Below are positions 40,004 to 49,840 of a DNA stretch of 64,000 nt, piece by piece. Made by a program: the position numbers and the translations under genes. The notes beneath the pieces were generated by a model. It saw only the letters and a list, made by a program, of their open reading frames with translations, searched no databases and was not told where the DNA came from. Each line of letters begins with the position of its first letter. The first letter of the stretch is position 1. The stretch lies in contig JAFGJX010000005.1 of the NCBI GenBank assembly GCA_016928865.1, positions 1-64,000 on the forward strand, written 5' to 3'. The DNA is from Spirochaetota bacterium. GTDB lineage: Bacteria > Spirochaetota > UBA4802 > UBA5550.

Positions 40004-41191
40004 ATGGGTTCAAATGCGATCGTCATCATCGGAGCGTCAGCGGCTGGCATCTCGGCGGCCCGGGAGGTTCGCGCCGTCGACGGCGATGTCCCGATAAGGA
40101 TTTTTTCTGAAGAAAAACATTATCCGTATTACCGGCCCATGCTGACGGAATATATCGGCGACAGCGATGTGGAAAAACGGGCCAACTTTTTGCTCAATAC
40201 TGAAAAATGGTACGGTGAAAAGAAGATAGAGCTCATGCTGGGCCAGAAAATCGTCTCGATAGACCCTGCGGGCAAAACGGTCGAGACAGCCTCGGGAGAA
40301 AAGCACGCGTATGGCAGACTGATCCTCGCAAACGGGAGCTCGCCGTTTGTCCCGTTCAAGGACGCGCAGGGCAAAGGAAACGTCCATTCGGTCAGGACCC
40401 TTGATGATGCGAAGGCGGTCCAGTCTCAGGCTGAACGGGTCAAAACCGTCGTCGTGATCGGGGGCGGACTTCTGGGGCTTGAGGCGGCCCATTCACTCAT
40501 GAACGCCGGCATACGGGTGACGGTCATTGAGGGCAGCGATCGCATACTGCCCCGGCAGCTCGATCCGGAATGTTCCGTGATACTCAATGATATCATTGCC
40601 CGGAAGAATGTCGTCCTCATGCTGGGCAAATCAATCGAGGGGATTGCCGGCGGTGAGAACGCCACCGGGGTCAGGCTCGCAAGCGGCGAGGAGGTGCCGG
40701 CAGACATGATCGTCATTTCGATTGGCGTGCGGCCCAATGTTGACCTGGCCCGGAAGTGCGGCATACAGGTGAACAGGGCCGTTGTTGTAAACGAGCGCAT
40801 GGAAACCTCGATTCCAGGCATTTACGCGTGCGGGGATGTGGCGGAATTCAACGGCAAGTGCATTGCGCTCTGGATGCCGGCGATGCGTCAGGGCAAGGTT
40901 GCCGGCTCGAACGCAGCGGGAAGGGAGGCCTCGTTTATTGACGAGGTATATCCCGCAATCCTCAATTCGTTCGGTACGCGTATATTCTCCGTCGGCGACC
41001 TCTGCCTTGAAAGACAGGAAGGCGAGTGCCGCGTGCATTTCGAATCAGACCCTGATAAAGGAAATTATAAAAAGATGTTCTTTGTGGATGAAAAGCTTGC
41101 GGGATTTATCCTCATCGGCGATATATCCGAATCCCAGAAGCTGACCGCGGCGATAAAAGCCGGGACGCCGTTTTCGGATATTGTCAATTGA
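40004..41191 (+). CDS. FAD/NAD(P)-dependent oxidoreductase
   Basis: The 395-residue protein has the pyridine nucleotide-disulphide reductase fold. It has an N-terminal FAD-binding VIIGASAAGISAA, an NAD(P)-binding VVIGGGLLGLEAAHSL at about residue 148, and the second FAD motif GIYACGDVAEF at about residue 271. It has no redox CxxC pair, so it resembles rubredoxin reductases and the N-terminal half of NirB. The electron acceptor is unknown. A strong AAGGAGGG site precedes ATG 40004. moaC follows after 13 nt, so the two may be co-expressed. Confidence 0.88.
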   Translation: MGSNAIVIIGASAAGISAAREVRAVDGDVPIRIFSEEKHYPYYRPMLTEYIGDSDVEKRANFLLNTEKWYGEKKIELMLGQKIVSIDPAGKTVETASGEKHAYGRLILANGSSPFVPFKDAQGKGNVHSVRTLDDAKAVQSQAERVKTVVVIGGGLLGLEAAHSLMNAGIRVTVIEGSDRILPRQLDPECSVILNDIIARKNVVLMLGKSIEGIAGGENATGVRLASGEEVPADMIVISIGVRPNVDLARKCGIQVNRAVVVNERMETSIPGIYACGDVAEFNGKCIALWMPAMRQGKVAGSNAAGREASFIDEVYPAILNSFGTRIFSVGDLCLERQEGECRVHFESDPDKGNYKKMFFVDEKLAGFILIGDISESQKLTAAIKAGTPFSDIVN

Positions 41192-41204
41192 TGTCGGTGC
41201 TGCG

Positions 41205-41693
41205 ATGAAAGAATTCTCTCATTATGCAAAGGACGGGTCGCCGGTCATGGTGGATATATCCGCAAAAAAGGTGACCATGCGCACCGCAAGAGCGGGGGGT
41301 TTTGTCCGTCTTGCCGATGCCACACTCGATCTGATTGAAAAACGACTTCTTCCCAAGGGCGACCTGTTCCAGATAGCCAAGATAGCCGGCATCATGGCGG
41401 CTAAAAGAAACGCGGAATTGATCCCCATGTGCCATCCCCTGGCTCTGTCCTATATCGACGTTACCATTGTCCTGGACCGCGACAGAGGCGGGGTCGCCAT
41501 TAATTCCGAGGTGCGGCTTGAGGGAAAAACAGGGGCTGAGATGGAGGCGCTCATGGCGGTTTCTATTGCCGCTCTGACCGTATATGACATGTGCAAGGCA
41601 GTGGATAAATCAATGGTCATTGATGATATCAGACTGCTTGAAAAAACAGGCGGGAAATCTGACCCATCAATCCATTCTGATGTCATACCTTAA
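41205..41693 (+). CDS. moaC: Cyclic pyranopterin monophosphate synthase MoaC
   Basis: Acts in the first stage of molybdenum cofactor synthesis with MoaA, converting the cyclised GTP product to cPMP. ATG 41205 gives the family start (M...FSHYAKDGSPVMVDISAKK). The 162-residue protein has LIPMCHPLALSYIDV, the conserved EVRLEGKTGAEMEALMAVS and YDMCKAVDKSMVIDDIRLLE. No other Mo-cofactor gene is in the window. Confidence 0.94.
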   Translation: MKEFSHYAKDGSPVMVDISAKKVTMRTARAGGFVRLADATLDLIEKRLLPKGDLFQIAKIAGIMAAKRNAELIPMCHPLALSYIDVTIVLDRDRGGVAINSEVRLEGKTGAEMEALMAVSIAALTVYDMCKAVDKSMVIDDIRLLEKTGGKSDPSIHSDVIP

Positions 41694-41844
41694 TAATTTA
41701 ATTAAAATTAAAATGTATCTCGCTTTTAAAATCTTCGAAAATTTGGGCGTATTTTATTTTAAATTAAAATAACTTTTAATAATTGACAAAAAATGGCATT
41801 AATTGAACTTGATTATTTGTAAAAATATATATATTAATTGATTG
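41694..41844 (+). promoter_or_regulatory. AT-rich groESL promoter region
   Basis: The gap from moaC to groES (309 bp) is extremely AT-rich. Promoter-like pairs include TTGAAC (41803-41808), 17-bp spacer, TATATA (41826-41831), and TTGATT (41809-41814), 17-bp spacer, TATTAA (41832-41837). A consensus TTGACA sits upstream at 41783 without a good -10. The operator described next overlaps the expected transcription start. Confidence 0.6.
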
Positions 41845-41870
41845 TTAGCACTCTTTTTAATGAGTGCTAA
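41845..41870. promoter_or_regulatory. CIRCE operator (HrcA-binding) upstream of groES
   Basis: Perfect CIRCE half-sites TTAGCACTC (41845-41853) and GAGTGCTAA (41862-41870) flank an 8-nt spacer TTTTTAAT. The textbook CIRCE spacer is 9 nt. It lies just downstream of the -10 candidates, where the repressor HrcA blocks transcription or the RNA hairpin affects stability. hrcA itself is not in the window. Confidence 0.93.
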
Positions 41871-42002
41871 CATATAAATAAAAATAAATATTTTTTTATT
41901 TAAATTAAAATATAGCTTATCAATTTCCTATAAATTCGAAGTATTTTCCTTCAATTTTAAGGAAGGAAAAAAATATTCACTTATATCATAAGGAGGAAAG
42001 AA

Positions 42003-42287
42003 GTGGCATTAAAACCTATAGGCGATCGTGTCATTATCGAATTACTTGAGCAGGAAGCTGAAAAAGTTGGTTCGATTTACGTGCCTGATACCGCAAAGGA
42101 GAAACCCCAGCAGGGAAAAATCATTGCAGTAGGCCCGGGTAAACGAGATGGCAAAGACCTCATCCCGATGACCGTAAAGGCGGGGGATACGGTGCTTTTC
42201 AGCAAGTATGGTGGAATGGAAGTCAAGCATGCAGGCAAGGATTACTTGATCCTGTCCGAGAGTGATGTGCTGGCTATTGTTGAATAG
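42003..42287 (+). CDS. groS: Co-chaperonin GroES
   Basis: GroES caps the GroEL folding chamber. The 94-residue product has the N-terminal LKPIGDRVIIELLEQE, a mobile loop region, and the C-terminal GMEVKHAGKDYLILSESDVL. The start is GTG at 42003 with the strong site AAGGAGG upstream. It is controlled by the CIRCE element and followed by groEL after 47 nt. Confidence 0.96.
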   Translation: MALKPIGDRVIIELLEQEAEKVGSIYVPDTAKEKPQQGKIIAVGPGKRDGKDLIPMTVKAGDTVLFSKYGGMEVKHAGKDYLILSESDVLAIVE

Positions 42288-42319
42288 TCTATCCGGTAAA
42301 GACAATAAATCATTTTTAA

Positions 42320-43972
<1,653 letters not shown>

Positions 43973-44010
43973 GAAACTGACGCTGGCTCTACATTATTCG
44001 CAAGAGACCG

Positions 44011-44044
44011 ACGGCCGGGGACCCGATCCCCGGCCGTTTTTATT
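44011..44044 (+). terminator. Intrinsic terminator of groESL
   Basis: An 11-bp GC-rich stem, ACGGCCGGGGA (44011-44021) and TCCCCGGCCGT (44027-44037), with a CCCGA loop is followed by TTTTATTT. Confidence 0.9.
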
Positions 44045-44226
44045 TGATATGCACCCTCCCGGATCGCTGCGGCCCAAGCGATGTTGCGGAAAACGACCCG
44101 CAGATCACACAAAGAAATAATTCAGATAAATGCCGGTTATACCGATCATTGATAGGTGAAGCCGCCGGCTTTTCATGCCGGATCAGCGGAGGTATCCGCG
44201 AGCAAAAAAATGTATATGGATGAACG

Positions 44227-45108
44227 ATGGATAATGATCCTCTGGTGCTGCCGAACAGGCTGAAAGACACATATGATTTTGAATACGTAATCGACATGCA
44301 GGACAGGATATATGGCCGGTCCACGGCGCTCGATCTGTCCCGCATATCGTTCATCGAGCCGTATTCGATGCTCTCTCTGCTGCTCATCGGCAGAAATTAT
44401 CTCAGAAAGAGCGGCAACAAGCTCAGGCTGACCGGCATCCCGATCAATATCCACCAGTACCTGCACCGCATGGATTTTTTCAAGTCGGGCGTCTTCGAGG
44501 TGCCCGAGCGGTTGAACGAGAAGCTGCTGCTGAAAAGGAGCTCGTTCAGCAAGAGAGTGCTGGAGATTATTGAGATCCCGAACAAGGAGCGGGAAAGCGT
44601 CCGGGTCATATCCGGAATTATCGGGCTTTTCAGGAAGCGGGCGGAGCATATATTGAAGTACTGGTTCTCGGAGAGAATAACCGATTATTTCGTCACCCTG
44701 ATTTCCGAGATATGCCAGAACATATACGAGCATAGCCTTGACTCAGGTTACCTTGCCATGCAGACATATTCGGTCGGCAAGGAAAATATCGTGCGGCTGT
44801 CGATCAGCGATTCAGGCATCGGAATAGTGAAGAGCTTTGAAAACAGCGGCATCAAATATGATTCGCCGGGGCACCTTATTGAGCTGGCGGTCACGACGCC
44901 CATATCGAGCAAACGTGAATTCGGATACGGCCTCTGCCAGGTAAATGCAATCGTGGAGAAGCTGAAAGGGTCTATTTTTTTACGATCGGGGAACGCGTCG
45001 GTTTCCACGCTGTACCAGAAAAAAGCGGCCGGCACCCCCTTTCTCTTTCAAAAGAACGACCTGAAGCCGTTCGACGGGACGCAGATTTCAATATCATTGA
45101 CGGGATAG
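44227..45108 (+). CDS. STAS-like / GHKL ATPase regulatory protein
   Basis: The 293-residue soluble protein has an N-terminal alpha/beta segment (residues 20-90) similar to STAS or STAS-like modules. The C-terminal half has a histidine-kinase-type ATPase fold: N-box LISEICQNIYEHS (158-170), G1 box SISDSGIGI (192-200) and G2 box EFGYGLCQVNA (231-241). No H-box histidine for autophosphorylation is seen. It therefore resembles anti-sigma-factor kinases of partner-switching systems more than a two-component sensor. It opens a five-gene co-directional unit; the next gene is 11 nt away. The substrate is unknown. Confidence 0.75.
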   Translation: MDNDPLVLPNRLKDTYDFEYVIDMQDRIYGRSTALDLSRISFIEPYSMLSLLLIGRNYLRKSGNKLRLTGIPINIHQYLHRMDFFKSGVFEVPERLNEKLLLKRSSFSKRVLEIIEIPNKERESVRVISGIIGLFRKRAEHILKYWFSERITDYFVTLISEICQNIYEHSLDSGYLAMQTYSVGKENIVRLSISDSGIGIVKSFENSGIKYDSPGHLIELAVTTPISSKREFGYGLCQVNAIVEKLKGSIFLRSGNASVSTLYQKKAAGTPFLFQKNDLKPFDGTQISISLTG

Positions 45109-45119
45109 GGACGGGAAGC

Positions 45120-45668
45120 ATGGTTATCAATGTCTTTAAAAAAGCGCAGGAGCTAAAACTCAAGACGCCGGACCTTGTCACCAGGCATGTCGGACGCGTC
45201 ATGTATGATGCGATCAAAAAGATGTTCGAAGCAGTAAGCGAGGACGAAATAGTGGTGCTCGATTTCGGGGGGATCAAGGTCATTGACTCGTCATTCATTG
45301 ATGAGATGCTGGTCAGGCTGATCATTGATTCAAGGACGTGCGAGCGGCCCTTCTTTATCAGGCTGAAGAACATATCGGAAATAGCCGAGATCAACATCGA
45401 CCTCGTGTTTCGCTCGTATTCGAATTATAAAAATAAAAAAATAGTTGTAATAACCGAAAACATCTGCCAGAATAATGCGTTCTTTATCGGACCGCTGTCG
45501 GACAGGGAACGGGATATTCTGGCATACCTGAGAGTGAACAAGTCCATTACGGTGGATGACGTCGCAGCATTTACCGGCCGTCCGGCGGGCGAAGCGAGAA
45601 AGATAATGGACGGGCTATACGCGCTGCGTCTGGCAAGGTACCTCGATGGAGTGTTTTGTTCGGTATGA
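45120..45668 (+). CDS. STAS-like domain protein with C-terminal winged helix
   Basis: The 182-residue protein has an N-terminal STAS-like segment (VVLDFGGIKVIDSSFIDEML, about residues 45-64) of the kind found in DUF4325-type proteins. It is followed by a helix-turn-helix-like segment LSDRERDILAYLRVNKSITV (about residues 126-145). The Ser-Ser after the Asp in this segment could be a phosphorylation site, as in SpoIIAA-type antagonists. It follows the GHKL ATPase gene by 11 nt, and the pair suggests kinase and target. The function is inferred. Confidence 0.65.
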   Translation: MVINVFKKAQELKLKTPDLVTRHVGRVMYDAIKKMFEAVSEDEIVVLDFGGIKVIDSSFIDEMLVRLIIDSRTCERPFFIRLKNISEIAEINIDLVFRSYSNYKNKKIVVITENICQNNAFFIGPLSDRERDILAYLRVNKSITVDDVAAFTGRPAGEARKIMDGLYALRLARYLDGVFCSV

Positions 45669-45717
45669 CCCTGTCAATAATCGGAAGACGCCATTCAGGA
45701 GATGAGTGGAGCAGCGG

Positions 45718-46185
45718 ATGAAATCGTCAGATAAAATCATCAGCAGGACAAAGGACGACAGCCTTTACGGCCTCCTCTCCTCGTACAAATCAAACAATAC
45801 CTACTTCCGGATTCTGGTTTCAGAGGAAGAAGATTCGCTCCTGGTACAGCTGACCGACAACCCGAAAAATTTTGAGCCGGTGTCGAAGGACAGGCCCAGA
45901 GCCTACCGGCCTCTCAGAAGGCTGGAGATCGGTGTCGCAAAAGCATCGTTGAAATATGTGCTGCCGGAAAATCTGATTGAGGTCCTGGGACCCCTTCTGG
46001 ATTTCAATATACAGCCGGACAAGGTCGTAATAACGGATGGTTTGAAAAAAAACGGCATATACGGCATCGAGACGAGCATGAAGTACAAAATGAAACTCAT
46101 ACACGGGGTGAAAAAGATAATCAACATGAGTCCCCAGAAAAAATATGAAATAATGGAAAAATATCTTTCCGCTAACCAGGAATAA
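45718..46185 (+). CDS. Hypothetical protein in the GHKL/STAS unit
   Basis: A soluble protein of about 155 residues with no recognised domain. It is rich in Lys, Tyr and Leu and has alternating strands and helices (TYFRILVSEEEDSLLVQL; LEIGVAKASLKYVLPENLI). ATG 45718 is chosen with GGAG six bases upstream; an in-frame GTG at 45706, also with an AGGAG site, would add four residues. It lies 49 bp after the STAS-like gene and 4 nt before the next gene, so it belongs to the same transcript. Confidence 0.6.
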   Translation: MKSSDKIISRTKDDSLYGLLSSYKSNNTYFRILVSEEEDSLLVQLTDNPKNFEPVSKDRPRAYRPLRRLEIGVAKASLKYVLPENLIEVLGPLLDFNIQPDKVVITDGLKKNGIYGIETSMKYKMKLIHGVKKIINMSPQKKYEIMEKYLSANQE

Positions 46186-46189
46186 AGCC

Positions 46190-47212
46190 ATGCCCGAACA
46201 AAACGATTCATTCAGCGAAAAATCCAGGCAAGTCGACAGGGCGATGAAATATACCAGGGGAGACATCATCAAGGCCAAGGAGATGGTTTCCGGCCAGTAT
46301 CTTGATGTCATGGTTCTCAAGGGGAAGTTCCTTGTCGAGAAGAAGGGGATATCGGGCATGTTCCTCGCCTTTTTCAACTATATCCATGAATATATTCCGA
46401 GCGTCGAGGCTATCGTTTCATCAAAGCCGATACTCTTTGAGAAGACAAGGATTTTTGACGACTGGAGGGTGCTCAACAAGGACCTTGACGCCTACAAGGA
46501 GAGTCCGGATGTAATGGACTCCAGGAATTTCACCTATTTTCTGATCGATTCATTCATAGGGTATGACGTATTTCCTGACGTGCAGGAGAACAATCTGGAC
46601 GCGTTGACGAAAACCGTCACGGAGATTATTGCGAAGTCATTCAATGCCCCTGCGGTCAAATGCCAGGTCGAGATGGAAACCACCAGCTCACTCGCGCTTG
46701 ACATGGCCGGCGTTAGCATCGAAGTGCCGGGCGCCGAAGTGAATGAGGAGAAGGTGCTGACCGAAGAAGACCAGCGCATTGCGAACATTGAGAAAGAAGC
46801 CAAGTACGTCATAGAGGGGAAGGCCATCCTCTCTCCGGTCAGGGGCAAGAACGCGAGCGATCTGATGCCCGGCGACAAGATACGGGTCATGCTGTCCGGA
46901 AACGACCTGGTCACGGGAAAAATCCTGAAGCTCCTGAATGCGTATGATTCGGAAGGCGGCCGTTTGCCGATCACGGGAAGGATAAAAGCGCGGGTGCCGC
47001 TGGAAAAGGGAGGATTCATGCTTTATGCGTTTGTTGCTAAGGGCGCCCTCGCAAAGATATTCGAGGAAGAAAACGTAAAAATAATGGTCGATTTACCGCA
47101 GGATGAATTCATGCATAACGCCCCCCGCTTTGACAGGTGGGTGATATATGTGCTCGCCATTCTGCTTGTCCTGATCTTCTTGAGCGGGATCATCCTGCTG
47201 CAGATTCTGTGA
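46190..47212 (+). CDS. Tail-anchored hypothetical protein
   Basis: The 340-residue protein has no N-terminal signal. One hydrophobic helix sits at the extreme C-terminus (about residues 317-340, WVIYVLAILLVLIFLSG), so it is probably anchored in the inner membrane with the bulk in the cytoplasm. The region GDKIRVMLSGNDLVTGKILK (about 228-247) followed by a beta-rich stretch hints at a small beta-barrel or OB/PilZ-like fold, without a clear family. AGGA lies upstream of ATG 46190. It is encoded in the GHKL/STAS unit. Confidence 0.65.
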   Translation: MPEQNDSFSEKSRQVDRAMKYTRGDIIKAKEMVSGQYLDVMVLKGKFLVEKKGISGMFLAFFNYIHEYIPSVEAIVSSKPILFEKTRIFDDWRVLNKDLDAYKESPDVMDSRNFTYFLIDSFIGYDVFPDVQENNLDALTKTVTEIIAKSFNAPAVKCQVEMETTSSLALDMAGVSIEVPGAEVNEEKVLTEEDQRIANIEKEAKYVIEGKAILSPVRGKNASDLMPGDKIRVMLSGNDLVTGKILKLLNAYDSEGGRLPITGRIKARVPLEKGGFMLYAFVAKGALAKIFEEENVKIMVDLPQDEFMHNAPRFDRWVIYVLAILLVLIFLSGIILLQIL

Positions 47213-47214
47213 GT

Positions 47215-48102
47215 ATGAAGATATCAGGGAACATCGTCCGTGTCCTCCTTCTTTTTGTCCTGCCGGCCCTCCTGGGGCAGATGCCAGACTGGAAATATTT
47301 TAAAGACCGCCAGGGCAATACCTATTTCCTGGACCGGGCGGGTAAGATCCGCATTACTAACCTCAAGAGATACGGGTACCGGCCGGTATCGGCGTCTGGA
47401 ATCGATTATTATATTGAATATGCAACGTCCCTCATACAGGAGCACCGGCCCCTCGAAGGGATCTCGGTCCTCAAGTCAATATGCGCGCTGCCGTCAGACA
47501 ACAACAGGGTATTGCAGGCGCAGGTCAGGGCGACCGAGATCCTCAACACTCTGAAAAAGAAGAACGGCCCGCGTTATTCCGCGATGAACGAGTCAGCCTC
47601 CCTGATTATTTTCAGCAATGACGGCGCCACCACGGTTATCAATGACCTGATGCGGTATACTTTTCAGGCACCGGGACGTATCGATGTCGTCAGGAAACGG
47701 GACCGGGCCGGTTCTGAATACCGGTATTCGGGAATACAGTTTGGCGCCCGCGCATCGAGGAATGCGGCAGCGCCGGGAGATGCCTATGATTTTCTTATTG
47801 CAGTGGACAGTGAAAAATTTTCTGTCCCTATCAGGGACCTTTCCCACGCGGTTGAACAATGGAGGGGCAACGTCGGAGACCAGGGGCTCACGCGGCAGGT
47901 TCTGGAGCAGAAAGACGACCGGGTGATTTACCTGTTCAGGAGCGGCGATCGACCCGGGTACACGGGGATCGAGGGCATATACGTGATCGGTTGCTACAGT
48001 CACTATGTCCGGTTGATTGCCTCGGATTCCGGTTACCGGGAAGACGGCGGGATCATGCGGAAGATTATCGGCGGGTTCAGGACCGTGACGGAAAGACGCT
48101 GA
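47215..48102 (+). CDS. Secreted hypothetical protein ending the GHKL/STAS unit
   Basis: The 295-residue product has a signal peptide (MKISGNIVRVLLLFVLPALL). The frame is open from 47137, but ATG 47215 gives the clean signal sequence and sits 2 nt after the previous stop. No domain is recognised. After the signal comes WKYFKDRQGNTYFLDRAGKI, a DUF4124-like pattern also seen in some periplasmic proteins. The rest is mixed alpha/beta. Its position suggests a periplasmic output or sensing part of the same unit. Confidence 0.65.
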   Translation: MKISGNIVRVLLLFVLPALLGQMPDWKYFKDRQGNTYFLDRAGKIRITNLKRYGYRPVSASGIDYYIEYATSLIQEHRPLEGISVLKSICALPSDNNRVLQAQVRATEILNTLKKKNGPRYSAMNESASLIIFSNDGATTVINDLMRYTFQAPGRIDVVRKRDRAGSEYRYSGIQFGARASRNAAAPGDAYDFLIAVDSEKFSVPIRDLSHAVEQWRGNVGDQGLTRQVLEQKDDRVIYLFRSGDRPGYTGIEGIYVIGCYSHYVRLIASDSGYREDGGIMRKIIGGFRTVTERR

Positions 48103-48107
48103 TTCGG

Positions 48108-48575
48108 CTACGTGCCGGTATACTCGAGCGCCACTTCGTTACAGGAATCCTGCCGCGGGCAGTTGGCGCAGTCTTTCCATATCTTTTCCGGCAGGGTGTC
48201 CATATCAATGATGGAGAACCCGTTCTTCTTGAAGAAACCGGCCGCGTAGGTGAGCACGAAAATCCTCGGAGCATTCGCCCGGTTGAGCTCGCTGATGAGG
48301 GCGTTCAGCAGCGCCGATCCAATTCCCCTGCGGAGCTGGTTTTTGTCCACGGCGAGGGAGCGGACTTCCTTCAGCCGGTCGCCGTAATCATAGAATGTAA
48401 CGACACCGACTATTGCCCTGCCCACTTCGGCAACGAGAAAATTATTCAGATTGACGTTTATGTCCTCAATGCTTCGGGATAGAAGCACGCCTTCCTCTGA
48501 GTAGGATGATATTATCCGGTAAATGGATTCAATGTCCTCCGGGGCGGCTTTCCTGACTGAGGCGGTTGTTTTCAA
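48108..48575 (-). CDS. argA: Short amino-acid N-acetyltransferase (ArgA type)
   Basis: GNAT-fold enzyme that probably acetylates glutamate for arginine synthesis. The 155-residue product has the acetyl-CoA loop QLRRGIGSALLNAL (about residues 80-93). The C-terminal signature LPEKIWKDCANCPRQDSCNE is characteristic of short stand-alone N-acetylglutamate synthases, whose cysteines may bind metal. The start is TTG at 48575 with AAGGGA upstream. It is convergent with the GHKL/STAS unit, 5 nt from its end. Other arginine genes are not nearby. Confidence 0.72.
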   Translation of the reverse strand: MKTTASVRKAAPEDIESIYRIISSYSEEGVLLSRSIEDINVNLNNFLVAEVGRAIVGVVTFYDYGDRLKEVRSLAVDKNQLRRGIGSALLNALISELNRANAPRIFVLTYAAGFFKKNGFSIIDMDTLPEKIWKDCANCPRQDSCNEVALEYTGT

Positions 48576-48682
48576 TAAAGGTCCCTTCGCATGGTCTGGG
48601 TCGCCCGCACCCGAGCACGGACGTCAGCTGTTTTTCAGGTCCAGGCGCAGCCTGATTTTAATCTGCCTGAAAATAAGTGATG

Positions 48683-49264
48683 CTACCTTTTTATAATCCG
48701 GGTGTTTTCCGCAAGCGAATATTTATTATATCCGGAAATTTTTTTAAGGGCATCCCTTGCGTCGTCCCCGGTACGATAGGGACCCACATAGATGCGATAG
48801 AGGGACTTGTTCTTGGATAGGATGACTGTATGGCCCCTGCGGCTCAGGAAAGCGGCAATCTTTCTGGACTGCTCCTGGTCGTATTCGTTGTTCATCCTGA
48901 TGACATAGGGATAGTTTTTTTTGGGGAAGAGGCTGTCTTTAGGGGACTTCCCGGCAGACGCTTCTTCGGCGAAGAGAGAGAAGTTCCTGCCGATATCTGC
49001 CATCGCATTATAGGTTTTCTTGTCGACAATTTCACGCTCCGCCCCGCCGGTGAACTTTATCCCCGTCATGATGCCGGCCGTAAAGGATATGATGCAGAGA
49101 GCGGTTACAAAGAAAAATGTCCTGCTCGCTTTCTTCCTGATCCGTTCAACCTCACGGGGTGTATTCTGCGCTACCCGGTGAAAATACTCAGGATCGAAAT
49201 CGTTATTGTAGTGCGGCTGCACGGTACGTATATTTTTCCTATCATAAAAGTCGATATTTTGCAT
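48683..49264 (-). CDS. SPOR-domain membrane protein
   Basis: A 193-residue bitopic protein. A cytoplasmic part of about 47 residues is followed by one membrane helix (TFFFVTALCIISFTAGIMTG). The periplasmic C-terminal part, YVIRMNNEYDQEQSRKIAAF followed by YRIYVGPYRTGDDARDALKK, matches the SPOR fold that binds denuded glycan strands at division septa. It probably acts in cell division or peptidoglycan turnover. A GAGG site precedes the ATG. Confidence 0.82.
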   Translation of the reverse strand: MQNIDFYDRKNIRTVQPHYNNDFDPEYFHRVAQNTPREVERIRKKASRTFFFVTALCIISFTAGIMTGIKFTGGAEREIVDKKTYNAMADIGRNFSLFAEEASAGKSPKDSLFPKKNYPYVIRMNNEYDQEQSRKIAAFLSRRGHTVILSKNKSLYRIYVGPYRTGDDARDALKKISGYNKYSLAENTRIIKR

Positions 49265-49464
49265 GGTTATGGCCTCAAATGGATGTTATCCGGGTGACAT
49301 ATTCTTATATAAAATTCGACATTGATTGCTGATTGCATAAGCAATAAATTTGTCATGAAAATGGATGTAAATGAGGCCCGGCAGGTGTCGAAAGAACCGA
49401 AACAAATATCAGCATACAGGTTTTTTTCTTGATTCGGCGGGGCTTGTTGGTTAGGTTAGGCAGC

Positions 49465-49818
49465 ATGATTGAAATAACCGATAACGGCTTGTATTTCATG
49501 ATCTCCCTCAAGATCGAGGAGCTTGATTTTATCAAGACCCCCAAGTTTTCTGAATACATGAGGGATAAACTGCAGGAATTGAATTATCCCAATGTCATCC
49601 TTGACCTTGAAAAGCTGTATTATATTGACTCAACCGGGTTGAGCTTTCTGATCAATATCAGCCGCAGGATCAAGGAGAGCAACCATGAGATGGTAGTGGT
49701 GTGCACCAGCACGAAGATTCTACAGTTGTTCGATATTGCTAAAATAGGGATGTTTTTCAAGATTTTCGACACCATTCAGAGTGCGGAACAGTATCTCGCT
49801 TCAAAAAAAACGGACTAG
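49465..49818 (+). CDS. STAS-domain anti-sigma factor antagonist-like protein
   Basis: A 117-residue single STAS domain protein. It contains VILDLEKLYYIDSTGLSFLI, with the Ser of DSTG in the position phosphorylated in SpoIIAA/RsbV. Its likely role is regulation of an anti-sigma factor or kinase. No partner gene is adjacent, but a GHKL ATPase of the right class is encoded 4.4 kb away. ATG 49465 follows TAGG; longer starts are less likely. Confidence 0.82.
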   Translation: MIEITDNGLYFMISLKIEELDFIKTPKFSEYMRDKLQELNYPNVILDLEKLYYIDSTGLSFLINISRRIKESNHEMVVVCTSTKILQLFDIAKIGMFFKIFDTIQSAEQYLASKKTD

Positions 49819-49840
49819 GTAACTCCATCGTCCGGTTTTT
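49807..49840. terminator. Possible bidirectional terminator
   Basis: CGGAC (49811-49815) and GTCCG (49830-49834) are flanked by an A-run and a T-run, between convergent STAS and pseudouridine synthase genes. The stem is short and has a large loop, so it is only a weak candidate. Confidence 0.35.

Noticed and set aside
40004-41191. Oxidoreductase as a thioredoxin reductase or dihydrolipoamide dehydrogenase
   Set aside because: It lacks the redox-active CxxC or CxxxxC pair required by those families.
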